A stretch of 64,000 bases of DNA from Cristatella mucedo (GCA_009760855.2 WPIO01000077.1:1645001-1709000); one strand, 5' to 3'. Positions 22,639 to 34,899 are shown, counted from the stretch's first letter. Numbers and translations: made by a program. Notes: generated from the sequence alone by a model not told the origin.

Positions 22639-23868
22639 GTGTCTCGAAGGCCCTCTCCTGTTACCGGCAATGCTGACCGTTACCATTACAACAAAGAGGA
22701 GTTGGTACAACAAACAGAGCCTCGTTATCAACTGCAGACACAGCCCTCTCTTCGGTCCAACTTCCGGTTCATTTACACGGCCCATCGTACTCCACTGTGG
22801 ACTAGCCACCTACCAAGCGAGACCTGCGCTCGTCTGACGTTGACTTACGGAGATGTATCGAGTGATGGCGTTTCCAGCCTTGTGCGCCTGAGAGCAGCTC
22901 GGCATTGCCTACAGCAGCTTAGCAGTCATTACCAAAGTTACAATATCTTATCTGTGGCTGCTGTTTTCTGTAGCAGCCACAGGGGTTTTCGTGTCTCTCA
23001 CCATGATGCAAATCTACGAACTGTGCATTCATTTTTATTCACCACTGGGCTGACCCTCCAAGGTAATAGCGAATCCAACGCGGCCACATTATCTATGGTT
23101 GTGGTTCCAGCTATGCTGAACCCCGCCCAGCCCAACGGACTGCTTACGTACGGGTATTCTGCACTTGGATACGTCGGTCAAACTCCGGTTGGATTGACGT
23201 ACGCCGCTTTGGGCTGGTCGACAAGGCGCTTAAAGCTTAGTTCTAAGAACCTCTAGTCCCATCTGCAGACCTCCACTCAATTTTTCCGAGAAAAAGAATG
23301 GTCTTTGGACGTCTACAGCAGGACCGAGAGCCGAATTTTTTTCGCGTCGAGCATGGAACATTTCCAGTAAAAACAAGGGCGGGGGTCCGACGTTCAGCAG
23401 CCAGATGTGGAGCTGCCGGGGGATGAGTTCAGCTCACCGACCCGAATCGTAATTACTAAAGCATGCTCACACAACAGAGCTACATCCCGACATACTTCCC
23501 GAATGTACACCTGTCTTAATTGCAACTGCAACCACAACATCTGCTTCGGTCGGCGGCTAGAGACCTACTACCGAGTCAGCAGTTTAATAAAGCTGGTTCA
23601 GACAGGGGGAATAAATTTATCAAAAAGCTACGACCGAGTTGCAAGACGAGTGCGAATGGCTGAATATCTATGTGAGTTGAGCGATGGTAAACTGAACCTA
23701 TATTTTCAAAATGCAGAACCACCGAAGGCCATCTGCAGTGGGACTGGGCCGAAAAATTTTCGGCCTCGACAAAGGACCAATCGTAGAAAAACCAGTGCTG
23801 GAAGCATGATGTTGGCCTGGTGTCTCGCATTCGAAACATTTCGGCCGTTAGGTTACGGTCGCTTATAG
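22639..23868 (+). other. Unidentified long frame, two in-frame stops (possible decayed coding sequence)
   Basis: One frame is open for 205 codons (22639-23256), then has stops near 23254 and 23368, then is open for 153 codons to 23868. I recognise no domain, and splice support is absent. It may be chance, an unknown element or a pseudogene. Confidence 0.25.
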
Positions 23869-24177
23869 CGAGCCCAATACACAGAATGTACTCTACACCG
23901 ACTTGCAGATTTCGAAATAGATTTCAAAATAACTCAAAACTCGTAAGATTTTGTAACTAGGACCGAAAGTGCTTGTTCTACACGATTCTGTGCTTGCAAC
24001 TAACCAGGCGTCCCTCTAATCAGCTGCCATGAATGTTTTGATTGATTTTGCACGCTTATCTAAACGTTATACCTTGCTTGTCACTCACTCGTGGAATTTT
24101 GCTTTCCTTGCCGCGAGTTGCAAAGCACCTAAGTAAAGATTGGGTTCGAGTAGGGTGCTATACAAGCGATTTATTAT

Positions 24178-24490
24178 TGCCATGACATCACCTGACTTAA
24201 CCACATTTAAAAAGAAGCTGCAACCACATCTTATTTATCACAGCATTTAGTAGGCATGTGTGATTCGTCCTTTGTGTGCTCATGCTGACAATGTACATGC
24301 AACCGCTAACTATATTTGCATGCTGACCCTGTGCATGTAACCTCTAACCACGTTATGCTTGTTGTCATTAAGCATGCTTTAACTAACCAATCCCTCATTC
24401 TTCCTTTGCAGCAAATGTAAAGTGCCTAGAGACAGAGATTGAGTTCTCTGAGGGAGCTATAACAAAAATAATAATAGTTATTATTAAATG
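24178..24490 (+). mobile_element. L2-like LINE 3' end
   Basis: Last 20 codons (SPDLTTFKKKL), duplicated UTR motif (decayed), tail GCAAATGTAAAGTGCCTAGA and ATT-poor end. Confidence 0.82.
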
Positions 24491-25230
24491 TCTCAGATTT
24501 ATTCGCAGCGGTCGGCTCAGGTTCTTAAGCTAGCATAAACGTCTTGGTCAGATGGCGAATTTATAGGAAACTGTAGCACCGCTAGAATTCAGTCACGAAA
24601 TACTTTAGAAGCACTATCACTTAGTGCTAACAAGGAATAATATGCAGGGATAACGACTGCACCTCAAGTCCGCCTAGTATAGTGCCAAGTTGTATTACAA
24701 GTCGATCACGTGACAAGGCGACATAAGTCGCGTTCTCGGATACTGGCTCTGCGACCAAATGAACATCTACCAGCACACATAACGGTCGGCAAAACTCAGC
24801 AGGCCGCTTTACGGACGGTCTGCCTGAAGTCGGCTTGAGCTCAAGCATATTTACACAGCCCAGTACGTCTAGGCCGATCCACGGGTTGCCTTAAGCGAGA
24901 ATCGAGTTCTGTTAGGTCTAAGAGCAGCTAAAGTCGTACCAGACGAACGGCTGAAGCGGTTTTTGACGAACTAAGCGAGGCAAGCATGCAGGTGCTCCAA
25001 CGCTGTGCATACAAGCAGAGAGTCACGTGCTCACGAGAGACAGGCATAATGTAATATCTGGGAAAGATGCCACTAGCGGGCCAGCAGTCTCTTCTGGACC
25101 GAACGTTTGAAAGGCGAGACTGGCTGCATTCACAGGCAGCAGCTGCAGCATCGAGCTGCACAAACTTGGCTCTGCTAGCTCGACGTTGCAGCAAATAGGG
25201 GCAACGTTACAAGTCGCCGTCAACTCGGAG
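24491..25230. other. No gene seen
   Basis: Unique sequence upstream of the E-box array; open frames up to 110 codons without domains. Confidence 0.4.
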
Positions 25231-25234
25231 TCAA

Positions 25235-25303
25235 CCGAACACGTGACGCACCGAACACGTGACGCACCGAACACGTGACGCACCGAACACGTGACGCACC
25301 GAA
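25235..25303. repeat. 16-bp tandem array, four units, each with CACGTG
   Basis: CCGAACACGTGACGCA is repeated exactly four times (25235-25298), followed by CCGAA. Each unit has the palindromic E-box CACGTG, extended to CACGTGAC. The array lies about 250 bases beyond the TMED stop codon. Confidence 0.93.
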
Positions 25304-25555
25304 AGCCAGGGAGAAGCCCAGAATGACAGCCAGTGCGAACGATACACGCACACAACGTCTAGGTCGACATATTACATTTGGCCGGGGAGGAGGGGGAGAG
25401 ACGCCATCTGCAGAACGGCTGCTCGAGCCATCGCTGCACCCACGGTACCGGCAGAGCCGCAGGTTTCACTATACTGAATTCAATAACTTGCCGCAACTGA
25501 ATAAAAAAAAAATTCTTGGAAATGCTGCACGAGTCCACATTTTTCCTAGATGTGG

Positions 25556-25786
25556 TTAAGTCATCGTCGGCTTATTCTTCTTTTCCGAGAAGAAGCTTCG
25601 CAGCACAGCTACCTGGCCGACGCCGACAGCTAGTATGAGAGCAAACTCGGCGACAGACCACCAGAGCACTCGCTCGTTGAGCTCCTCAGCGAAACCGCGG
25701 CCGGTGACTTCGCGCAGGCGATGATGGGTCTGATAGTCAATTACAGTCTTCAGGTTCTCGTGAATTGTAACTGACGAGGTCTCAAG
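25556..25786 (-). CDS. TMED7: TMED exon 3 (stalk, membrane helix, sorting tail)
   Basis: It encodes residues 136-211 and the TAA stop. The acceptor is a good pyrimidine tract ending TTTCAG. It lies 6.6 kb from exon 2, but the phase and the family alignment across the join leave little doubt. Confidence 0.94.
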   Translation of the reverse strand, partial: LETSSVTIHENLKTVIDYQTHHRLREVTGRGFAEELNERVLWWSVAEFALILAVGVGQVAVLRSFFSEKKNKPTMT

Positions 25787-27114
25787 CTGAAACGAGGGAG
25801 AGCAAATGCACGACGATCGACACAAATTTGCTACCGTCGTAGCCAAAGCGTAGTGTGCTGATATCTGAAGCCGAGGCACTTGCCAGGAGGCGTGCCTTCT
25901 TGCTGAATTATGTTACACCACCAGCTCTTTCTAACAAGACGTGAACACCCAAGTCAGGACACTTTCCACGACGATTGTGCAGATTGCAAGCATAGTCGAC
26001 CCATTCATACAGAGAAGGCCACGACCCTGGGGGGGGGGACGAGGTGTTGCCACTCAGGAAAAGAAAAGAGAATACAAGCCAGCATTTGGCCAAATCGGGT
26101 CACAGCCTCGTGACATAGCCATTTTGGCCTGTCCTTTACGGTAACGCAAGTATGGAGTTTAGCCTACGGGCAGACCGTAGGGTGGCTGTGACAGTACTTC
26201 AGAGTGGCTGTGACAGTACTCCAGGGGTTGGTCACACAACTCCATGCTTAAAATGAACTCTGAACATGAGCAAGATAATGCTTATATAGCACTCTGGGAT
26301 AACTAAACCTCTTTCTATGCACTTAACATATGCTGAAAGGAATAATGTCAATTGATTAGTGATAACATGCGATAACGTAAACATGAGCACACAAAAGCCA
26401 AATCACAGGGAAGGAGAAAACACTAAGGACCAGGTAAGTTTTTTTAGCTTCTTTTTAAATATCGCCAATCCCGAGTATGTCGTGACGTCAGTGTGCAGTG
26501 AGTTACTTGCTTTAGATGCACAAGAACCAAATGCACGGTCTTCAAAGAATTGGACGTTGGTTAGAGGCTAAAAGACTTGAGTAAAAAGAAAGTGTATGCA
26601 GTATCGATGCGAAGCAGGATTAGGAGGTATCTCTGACAGGTAGACCCAAGCAAGGGAATGACGAACGTAATTGTAGGTAACATCACCTAGAAAGTCGTCG
26701 CAAGATGGAAAGGCAGTGCAGGTCGCTGACAAGTGGTGCAAAGTGGCACCTGGGATGTCCAAAACAGTCAAGCCTAGCTCCTGAGTTCTACACCGACAGT
26801 AACGGTCTCAGTGCACAGGCAGAAAGACATGAGGAGTGAGTTAACCAAAGTTTAGTTAGGATGTCACAAATGCACGAATCAGTTTGGCCGTGGTTTCCTC
26901 ATACAAGAAAGCCCATTACTGCTATACTATGTAGCCAAAACCAGGCCGGTTTGATTACAATTCAGAAGCTGAATCAATTTCCGGAGTCGGTTACTTTAGC
27001 AGCAGCAGCAGCAGCCACATTCAGTGCGATGGGTTAATTAGTTTCACAGGTCCTTGTAATTGTTGGGAAGTGAACGAGTGGTGTAGTGATTGAAACACAT
27101 GTACAATCGATATC

Positions 27115-27191
<77 letters not shown>

Positions 27192-30100
27192 CAATCTTAA
27201 TCAATTTGTATATGTTCACGGCCATCTATGTTAGAAGGGGGCCTACCGTACTTGCTGAGATACTTGAACGGGCAAAGATTCACATTTTCTCAAATATATT
27301 TAAAGGTGCCAACAAAAGAAACCAGGCAGGCGGCGAATCTGCGCCAGCCACCGACCAGAGGCCAACTTATGTTTCATGTAAATCAGTCTGGGCAACATCT
27401 GGGAAGTATACCAAGGTCGGTGGCATGCACACTGGCCGGGCGCTTTACCCTTGCTCACTGTGATCACCAACACCAGATGCTTGAGGGTGCACGAAACCGA
27501 GGGGAAAAGCAAAGGCAGAGATAGGAGCAAAGCAAAGGCATCGGGGTGGGGGGAGGGAGGGTCTTGCATAACTTGACAGTCTCCTCTACCCAACCTCCAT
27601 CTAACCCAAACGAGCGACACATCACTTCTAGTTTTGTTTCCGTGGGGGGGGGGGAGAGAAGGGGCGGCTTGCTGCAGTGCCACTTTAGCTGTCGTGATGG
27701 ACACGACTCTCGTTTATCTGCAGCCTTCGCCAGACGCTGGGCTTCTGTGACCACGGCCCCCAAGCATTCTACACAGAATGAAAGCATTGGCTGTTGCTAT
27801 ACCCAGGACATAATGCGATGCCATCTTGTATCCCTTCAAGGTCTTCCGCATGCAGTAGGCTGCAGTGCAACCTCAGCTGGTCAAAGCCTTTTACGTTTCC
27901 ATTCCTAGAATGCAGCAGCCAAGCTTCACGACTTCTCTGTTGTCTCAGTAAAATTTGGGGCTGGCCATCAAGGAGCCGACACGGTCACGTGGTCGTGCTC
28001 TTCTCTCTGCTATGTAACTAAAATGTGGCAGCTTCTTCCACCGGCCCTTACCCATAAGGCCCCAGGTGCTTCCCTCTCAATTTGACAGTTGGTTTTGGCA
28101 AATATTCCTTCGATTGCTATGAAAAGTACCAAATTCACCGAAGCTACCCACTCATGCAGCAGCTGTCGACGTGCACTGACTGTCCCAATCCCAGCCTTTC
28201 TTACCCAAGCCTCATTACGACTGTCTCAGCATGGCCTAGCCCCACTGAGGAGTTCCATTTTCTACTACACAGCATATACACTGTACTCATGCCGTTCATT
28301 CAGCATTTATGGTCGGAAGGCACCAGACACATTCTGACAGATACTTTCCTACCTGGGTTATAGAGACTCAGTGACAGTCTAAGCAGCTGACCAGTTAGCC
28401 AGCTTTAAGTTTGAGTAACCTTATGACCTTTGGCCCCTAGGTCCTTGCCCCTGGGTTAGGTGCTTGCTTTTCACGACTCCAGTCGTGGGTTCGAGTCACG
28501 CAGTAGGTAATCCTTTATTGACCACTGCAAGCGGTGGTGATAGCCGTCTGCTAAGGCTCTTCTGCTGTTATATAAGTGAGGCAGTTGAATCGGCCAACTT
28601 TAACCTTAGCTAGACCTATCGATGTTAGGGAATTAGCAGAGAAATGCAAGAACCATAGCAGCAGCTGGAACCCGTACTATGGCGTGATTAATTCACATAA
28701 GGTATTTAAATCAGCTAGCTCACAGACAATTGATAGCCCTCTAGAAGTGGCTTTGCAGACGATGCCCATAACAAGAGATCAAGTTCTCTAAGGGCACTAA
28801 ACAAATGCAGTATTCCTATAATTAAACATTGATACAACTCTAAACATTTTAGTGCCTTCCTTGGGTACCCCATTGCATACTCTGGTTTGAAGTGCTAACT
28901 AGAACACATCACGGCTGCAACCCTCAACCTGCACCAAAGCATTTGAAAAAGTGAGATTACATCCTGGAAAAGCCTATTCCTGATGCCCTTTGAGGCCTGA
29001 ATATAAATAGCACTAGTTCCAGCCTCTAACATTTCAGTCGAATTGACCTCGGAACCTGTCCTGGTAAAATTCAATTTTAAATAGAATTTTAAATTAAATT
29101 AAATAAAAATAAAAAATAGCAAGAGCCACAATCTTCATCACTTGCTGAAAATTCTCTCCGGAATTTGCTAAAGGCTGGAGGATAATAATAATAACAACAA
29201 CAACAATAGCAAGAGATCTGCTATCACTCCAAGAGAAATAAAACGCTTTGTAGGCACTTTACATATGCTGGCAAGGAAGCGAGATACCAGGTGAAGAGCA
29301 ACTGCTGCCACGGTGTGCCCTCATGCTGAGACTTCAGCCACTAGTTGAATGAAGCAGTTTGCAAATAAGCACGTTTGCCCGCTTCCAGCTATGTGTTCAC
29401 CCAAACGCAGCTCTGTGCGCTCACAAAAGAGTCACACTCTGGCTAGAATCGAAGCCGACTGCACCAAACGTGCTGCCGCGACCTGCGCATGTGACCCAAC
29501 GGACGACGACGAGAGCCTGACTGGAAGAGCGCGAGCCGGACGACCTGGGACTGCGACCGGTAGTCTCGAACGACAGAAATCGCCCTGCCACCGCTTGTCA
29601 CATCTAAGAAAAGAAACAGCAGGTACCTCGAGCAAACTGTGTAGCAGTGAAGTTGCCCCACTCCACCCGGTGACAGGGTGGTCCTATTGAGCCAGCAGTA
29701 GCTGAACTTGCGTAGTGATAAAAAACCGACGACACACTTACAGGTGAGCATTTAAACCGGTCCAATTTTGCACGACCTGCCCACATAGGAGCATCTCAGT
29801 CACGTGAGCATGACAAACGGTGGCTGCCCGATTACCTGCGAATGGCAGAAGACACTGCAGCCACAGCACAGGTCAGAGGCCGCCACCGGCAGGGTTCAGG
29901 GCTCTCAGCTTTGACCCCTTTGACTAATATACATACGTACATACACAGGGCAGCAGGAGCGCCCACTGACTAATCTACGACCATCACACGACGAAATGAA
30001 GTCAAGCTATAAATTGCATGTCTGCTGCTGAGCACATCATGCTAGCGGGTTTCTAGAAATTGGCGAAGCCAACCGAGCCTGCTTCAGGTGATCAGCAAGT

Positions 30101-30440
30101 CCGGTGATCAGTTCCTGCTTCAATCAAGTCCTGCTTCAGATGATCAGCGTGCGTCCTTGCACACACCCACAAGGGCGAAACAAGCCCTACAAGGGACCTA
30201 CATCGGGACTGCACGTGTGGCGAGTCGACAGTCGATGCCTCGGTCGCATGGGATAACACTTTCCTGCATTGGTCTCCTTCAAAGGTCTTGTCTCCTACCT
30301 GCTTCTCTGTCCTTTTTTATAGACATGCCGACGTGCGCTCCCTGGACACCGGCCCCGGAAGTGGCATACATGAGAATTCAACGAGTTGGAGTTGGCATGC
30401 ATGGGTGCACACACATCATGCGAGCACACACACGCGAGCG

Positions 30441-30471
<31 letters not shown>

Positions 30472-30906
30472 GCATCACCTGGGTATTGGGGTAGGGACGG
30501 GATGCTGCTTCCCAGGTCGTGGGTTCGAAGTCTTAGGGTGTGTGCTTAGGGTGTGTGAAGCCGTGTGGGTTCGAAGGTCGTGGGTCGTGGTCGAAGGGTC
30601 GTGTCGTGGGTTCGAAGTATTGCATATACACGAGGCTGCTTATTCAGCCAACCATTTTCTTAATCACACAAGAGATCCCAAACAAACACCCATGCACATA
30701 CACAGACACACACACACACACGTGTGGTACATGCACATATGCATGCAGTACGTGCGTACACACATAGCAACCGGTCCAAATAAGTCCACACGCCCAAAAG
30801 CTTGCTAGTGTGGCGTCAGTGGCAGCTGTGTTCAGGTCTAACGAGCGAGCCACGACCACACGATGTCAGGTGTAAGAGCCACTTCTATTCAGCCCATCGC
30901 CCTGCC

Positions 30907-30952
<46 letters not shown>

Positions 30953-32848
30953 TGGGAGAGAGGTTCAACATGCCCTTAGCAGTTGCTGACTAGCCCAACT
31001 TTCAGGGGATATGCAATGCAAATTAGTAACGAAAGCCGCGAGCATTCATTTTGAAGTATCTGCCTTCTCCACACATTTCTTTGACTACATTTTTCTGATT
31101 GTGTAAGCCGTTTTGCAAGCACGGCTTCAAACCACTATGGATAGCCATTTAAACAAAAATAAGACGTGAACAACGGGCAGCAACTGCCTCGGCTGTTAGC
31201 GTAATTTAATGCGCATGCAATTGAATTTCACGATGCCCAAAAACAGCGAAGGTGAAGGCCTTGCTCAAGCAGAGCTCAGTAACAGCCGAACAATCTGCAG
31301 TCCATGTCTGTGGAGTAGCAAGGTATATTGAATCTGGTTCGTCAAGCTAAAGGCATCAATCAAACCACGGCAACCCATCGTCCTGTACTTTGGAAAGCTG
31401 AATGCAGATAACCATCTAGAATGCCAGCATATATTAATATAGAAAAATCTGCAAGGAGGCTACTCCTATGGTCAAATAAAGTCTGAAGATAGGTTCTAGT
31501 CTATACAAATTATCCACACAGCTTCATGAGTAGCAACACTGAAAAGTCAGAAATGCTGCTCACAGGTTGATGAAAAAATTACGACAACTGCCAACTACTC
31601 AGGACACAAATAGAGCAGGAACAATTTCCGAAAGCACAGAAAGAACCCTGTAATGTAATCTAAATGTAAAGGAATCTGGGGCCCGAAACATTCTGCTAAG
31701 CTAAGGTTGACGCCGTCTGCACTCAAGCTCCATTCGTGATACCGGACGTGATCGTATTAATACTCCCTGTCACTATATTAGATTTTCACGACCTCTACAC
31801 AATCGAAGACATTACAATGATGGCAAACCTAAACTATGTTCAGAATTAACTATTTCACCACGGTTACTGCCACGTCTTAATTATACAATGCAGAAATATG
31901 GACATTATGAATACATATATTATTCATTTTTATCGCGCCCTAAGAGAACTTAACCTCGATTCAGGTGCTTCACATATGCTTCGGGGCTCGAGCTCACGAC
32001 CTTGGTCGGGGCGAGCACCTTAACCACTTGGCCAAATCAGCATCTAATTTTTTTATATATTATATACATATATATATGTATACATATATGGCCGCGATTA
32101 GAAACACGCTGGCATGGCTCGTGCATCTTATCCACCATTAGCTTCTCCATTAATCCCGCCTCAGACGATTCTATCTTCAGCTGATCGCAGCAAGATCGAA
32201 GGGTTGGCTGGGAAGGAGCATCATCTACTGATGCTGCTGACTTAATCTAGGCAGCTGGCCAGAGCAACCAGGTTCTCCTGAGTGATGACAGGAAGGATGA
32301 AACGCCCGCAAATAATTCGACCGATAACTATGCGACACGAATGCCAGCTTGTACCTGCGTAAGGGCCGTAGCGTGAGCAAGGCTCGGCACAATCGGTTGC
32401 TCGTCGCCGACCTGCAGATCGAAGTAGACTGTCTTGTGAGTAAACGTGGAGAACTCGTTGCTGAAGCAGAATTCATACTGACCCTCCTCATCCGCTTTCC
32501 AGTTGAACGAGTCATACTGCTTCCGGACCTCTTTGTACAAGGTCCGGCCTGAAGGCGCCTTCACCTCGACGTCTACGTCAAAGTTTCCACCCTGGACAAC
32601 CTGCAAGACGGCACACAGTACAAGACGAATGCCACATAAACAGTAGCAGGATCGAACGCCGCCACTGCCATGGCTTGGAAAGCGCCTACCTGATACTCTA
32701 AGACAGCCTTCGTTCCCTTCTTTTCTTTAGAGATGTGTTCGAAAAAGCACGATTTCTCGTTATCAGGCAGCTCGAACGTGAATTCCACAGCTAGTGCCAA
32801 GTGTACAGACACTAGCGCAGCGAGGACGATTGCGCTTTCGCTAAGCAT
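25556..32848 (-). CDS. TMED7: TMED3/TMED7-type p24 cargo receptor, complete gene, three exons
   Basis: Exons 32848-32690, 32600-32355 and 25786-25556 join in phase 0 to give 211 residues, the usual p24 length. Residues 1-20 are a signal peptide. The GOLD domain follows, starting with [16 protein letters not shown]34 and C98 (in [19 protein letters not shown]) are the conserved disulfide pair. A luminal coiled-coil stretch ([19 protein letters not shown]) leads to one membrane helix at about 177-197. The short cytosolic tail carries FF (200-201) and KK (204-205), the COPII and COPI sorting signals of p24 proteins. Proteins of this group cycle between ER and Golgi as hetero-oligomers and select cargo for COPII vesicles. 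The [19 protein letters not shown] block fits the p24-gamma group, closest to TMED3/7; which of these is the ortholog cannot be settled here. The second intron is 6.6 kb and holds an L2 relic, SINE-2 copies and microsatellites. Confidence 0.94.
26272..26935 (-). mobile_element. Old L2-like LINE 3' half in the TMED intron
   Basis: The minus strand matches the LINE from the region encoding LVRAFVTS through the ORF end to the tail and stem-loop (TTAAGTGCATAGAAAGAGG). It has many indels; no frame is intact. Confidence 0.75.
27118..27189. repeat. (TA)n microsatellite
   Basis: About 72 bases of pure TA. Confidence 0.97.
27190..28430. other. TMED intron sequence, no recognised feature
   Basis: Open frames up to 134 codons on both strands have no domains. 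There is a G10 tract at about 27643. Confidence 0.4.
28436..28608 (+). mobile_element. SINE-2 copy in the TMED intron
   Basis: One of the best preserved copies: GTTAGGTGCTTGC, GTCGTGGGTTCGAGTCACGC, core, CTAAGGCTCTTCTGCTGTTA, and the end AAGTGAGGCAGTTGAATCGG. Confidence 0.87.
28775..28832 (+). mobile_element. L2-type tail fragment
   Basis: AAGAGATCAAGTTCTCTAAG followed by GGCACTAAACAAATGCAGTA: the loop and second arm of the family stem-loop. Confidence 0.5.
29185..29275 (-). mobile_element. L2-type tail fragment
   Basis: The minus strand reads AGCATATGTAAAGTGCCTAC and ends in GTT/ATT repeats, with a changed loop. Confidence 0.55.
29290..30430. other. TMED intron sequence, no recognised feature
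   Basis: Several open frames up to 153 codons; none has a domain or fits the TMED protein, which is complete without them. Confidence 0.4.
30440..30468. repeat. (CA)n microsatellite
   Basis: Short CA run within a CA/CG-rich stretch. Confidence 0.9.
30495..30662 (+). mobile_element. Aberrant SINE-2 copy with multiplied B-box region
   Basis: GGGTTCGAAG occurs at about 30521, 30568 and 30609, with GTCGTGG repeats between and CTTAGGGTGTGTG twice. The family core is missing, but the end (ACGAGGCTGCTTATTCAGCCA) is present. Confidence 0.6.
30909..30951. repeat. (TG)n microsatellite
   Basis: About 42 bases of TG. Confidence 0.96.
31918..32041 (-). mobile_element. SINE-1, best preserved copy
   Basis: The minus strand starts GCTGATTTGGCCAAGTGG, continues TTAAGGTGCTCGCCCC, B box GAGCTCGAGCCCC, then GCATATGTGAAGCACCTGAA and TTAAGTTCTCTTAGGGCGCG. 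The last 55 bases align with the L2 LINE tail base for base over most positions. It lies about 310 bases from TMED exon 2. Confidence 0.85.
32355..32600 (-). CDS. TMED7: TMED exon 2 (GOLD domain)
   Basis: It encodes residues 54-135, [12 protein letters not shown] to HATALTQ. The acceptor is CTTGCAG and the donor CAG|GTACAA. It contains the second disulfide cysteine. Confidence 0.95.
32690..32848 (-). CDS. TMED7: TMED exon 1 (signal peptide and GOLD start)
   Basis: It encodes residues 1-53 and ends VLEYQ. The donor is CAG|GTAGGC. The ATG at 32848 is directly followed by a signal peptide, which supports this start. Confidence 0.93.
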
Positions 32849-33289
32849 TCTGTAGCGAGCCCACCTAACGCCTACAATACAGCAGCTCTTACCGGCTGCG
32901 GGCCTAACCGGAACTTACTGACTGTTCATGGCGGCGTTGGTGATCGGTCAAGTAAGAAGCGAACGTGGCACGCCTGTCTTGGTTACCCGAAAGTCCATCT
33001 TCTAGCTATAATGCATTATTCTAATATTTAAATTTAATATATTTACGTAATCTTGTGAAATCGTATTAACTCTAAGCGCTACCCAGGTTGGTGGCCATCG
33101 GAATGGAGCATCGACGAGTGGGCTGGCTGACGAGTTCGGCGTAGGTGCTTCGTCTCCTGGGTATGAGGGCTTCGCGATCATATCAGTCTTGCATGTGCAC
33201 GAAGCGTTATATTCAACAGGACATACAGTTTAATTATCTAAACGTTTGGCAATTACTTGATAGCTCGATAGTTTCAAAAAAGTCTTGGC

Positions 33290-33345
33290 CGTCACTCAAG
33301 AGACCTCTCTCAAGAGACCTCGCTCAAGAGACCTACTCGAAACTG
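33290..33345. repeat. 15-bp tandem repeat, three units
   Basis: CTCAAGAGACCTCTC-type units with small changes. Confidence 0.8.
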
Positions 33346-33685
33346 GAGAACTTAAGGGAGCCTCGCAGAGCGTGTCTAGTACCTTGCTGGACCTGGCGGC
33401 CCTTTCTCTCGAGACGGACACCGAGGCTGAACGCGCAAAGGGCGCTGCCGGCTAGCCTCTTCACGTAGGAAGCCTCTCTATGTAAACATATAATAGCGCC
33501 CTCTACAGGGAGGCCCCGCGCCAGTCCGTTGAATGTGCGCCGCCGAGAGCGGCACATTCAGTCCCAGGTGCTAGCCAATTTTCGGAAAACAATTAGCTCG
33601 GCGTTCAAGTCGCTCGAAAGCCTCTTTAGGCCCCTACTATTTGAAACATTTGAAATTAGGAGCCTTCGATTGCGTAGCTCTGGGT

Positions 33686-33805
33686 CTAAAACTAGGGGTA
33701 AGTTGCTTGCCCTTCTACACCAAAGTCACAAGGGTTCGAATCTCGCAGCAGACAATTATTTCAGCCGCCATATAAGCGAGGCCTTTGAATCTTCCAGTCT
33801 TAGTT
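33686..33805 (+). mobile_element. SINE-2 copy, core deleted
   Basis: GGGGTAAGTTGCTTGC, AAGGGTTCGAATCTCGC, then GCCATATAAGCGAGGCCTTT and TAGTTTTTAC. Confidence 0.75.
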
Positions 33806-33809
33806 TTTA

Positions 33810-34890
33810 CTTTGGAGTTTGAAGGCGCACTGCAAGCTAATTTAGCCAGCCTAAGAATTGCGTTCGAAGCGCACTACCCTTAGGCTGGCCCTCCAATGGA
33901 ACGTAGCATAGCTGCACGTCGAAGGCGTGCCGCCGCAAAGGGCTCTTTAGTCACGTGCCTCATTTCTGGGTTTCAGCTGATGCTACACGTCGGAAGAGAG
34001 CCGCTCTCTGCCAAGGTCTTTACTCGGGTTTAAAACGACATTGGCGTTTGAAGAGCCCGAAGTTTATCGCGAATGACGCGCAGCTCATCAGAGGCGTATT
34101 TAGACCACTGTAAAATATTGACCTCATCGGCCCTTTAAAGACCGGAGCATAACTTGCTCGTAGAAAGCGCCACGCCATCAGTCAGCCTTTTTAGCCACAC
34201 CCAACAAGCAAAAGTGAGAGTTCTCCTCCAGAGAAGCACCTAAAAGCTGCGCCTCGAAGGCAATACTCAGTCAGGCATGACTCACTCCTAATGCGGCAGC
34301 TCCTCCCCGGAAGCCCGGAAACCGGAAAGGGACCGCCACACCGGCTCCCAATCTCTTTCCGTCGAAGTTTCCAGCAACGGAGACTCGGTATTCAGTCCGG
34401 TATACCTGTCCTACAACCGCGCTAGGGTGGTGCTGTTGGCTCGAGTCTAAACGAAACTAGTACCTCATAAAATATTAATCTAAGGGTGTGCTAGTAGAGC
34501 TGTGGGTAAACTTCGCATTTCACGTTGATGTGTGCAGTATTGGCCAAATTATGGAATTTACAAGGCGCAGAGCTACTTTGTAAACGAAGCTATTTGAACG
34601 TCATAAGCACGTACCTAAAAAAACTGCAAAAATGAACCTCAATATACCAGGGTTCAAGAAGTTGCAACAAAAGTCGCATATCACGGAGTGATTGGTCAAC
34701 TTATTTTTAATAGATGACTTCCGGTTTTCTTCAGGTTTAGGCATATTTTGCACGATAATGGTTTTATTGCTTTCCATATATGAGGAAATTATAAAGAATT
34801 CAGATCACATTTCTAGGATTTTTTTATTTTGAAAGGTACCTTACAAATATTCAATCAATGGACCAGGCTTCTCAGTATTGTCACGCGATT
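33810..34890. other. Intergenic, no gene seen
   Basis: No domain-bearing frame. Several short blocks rich in GAAGGC and CTCTTTAG are not clear repeats. Confidence 0.4.
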
Positions 34891-34899
34891 TACCCCTGA

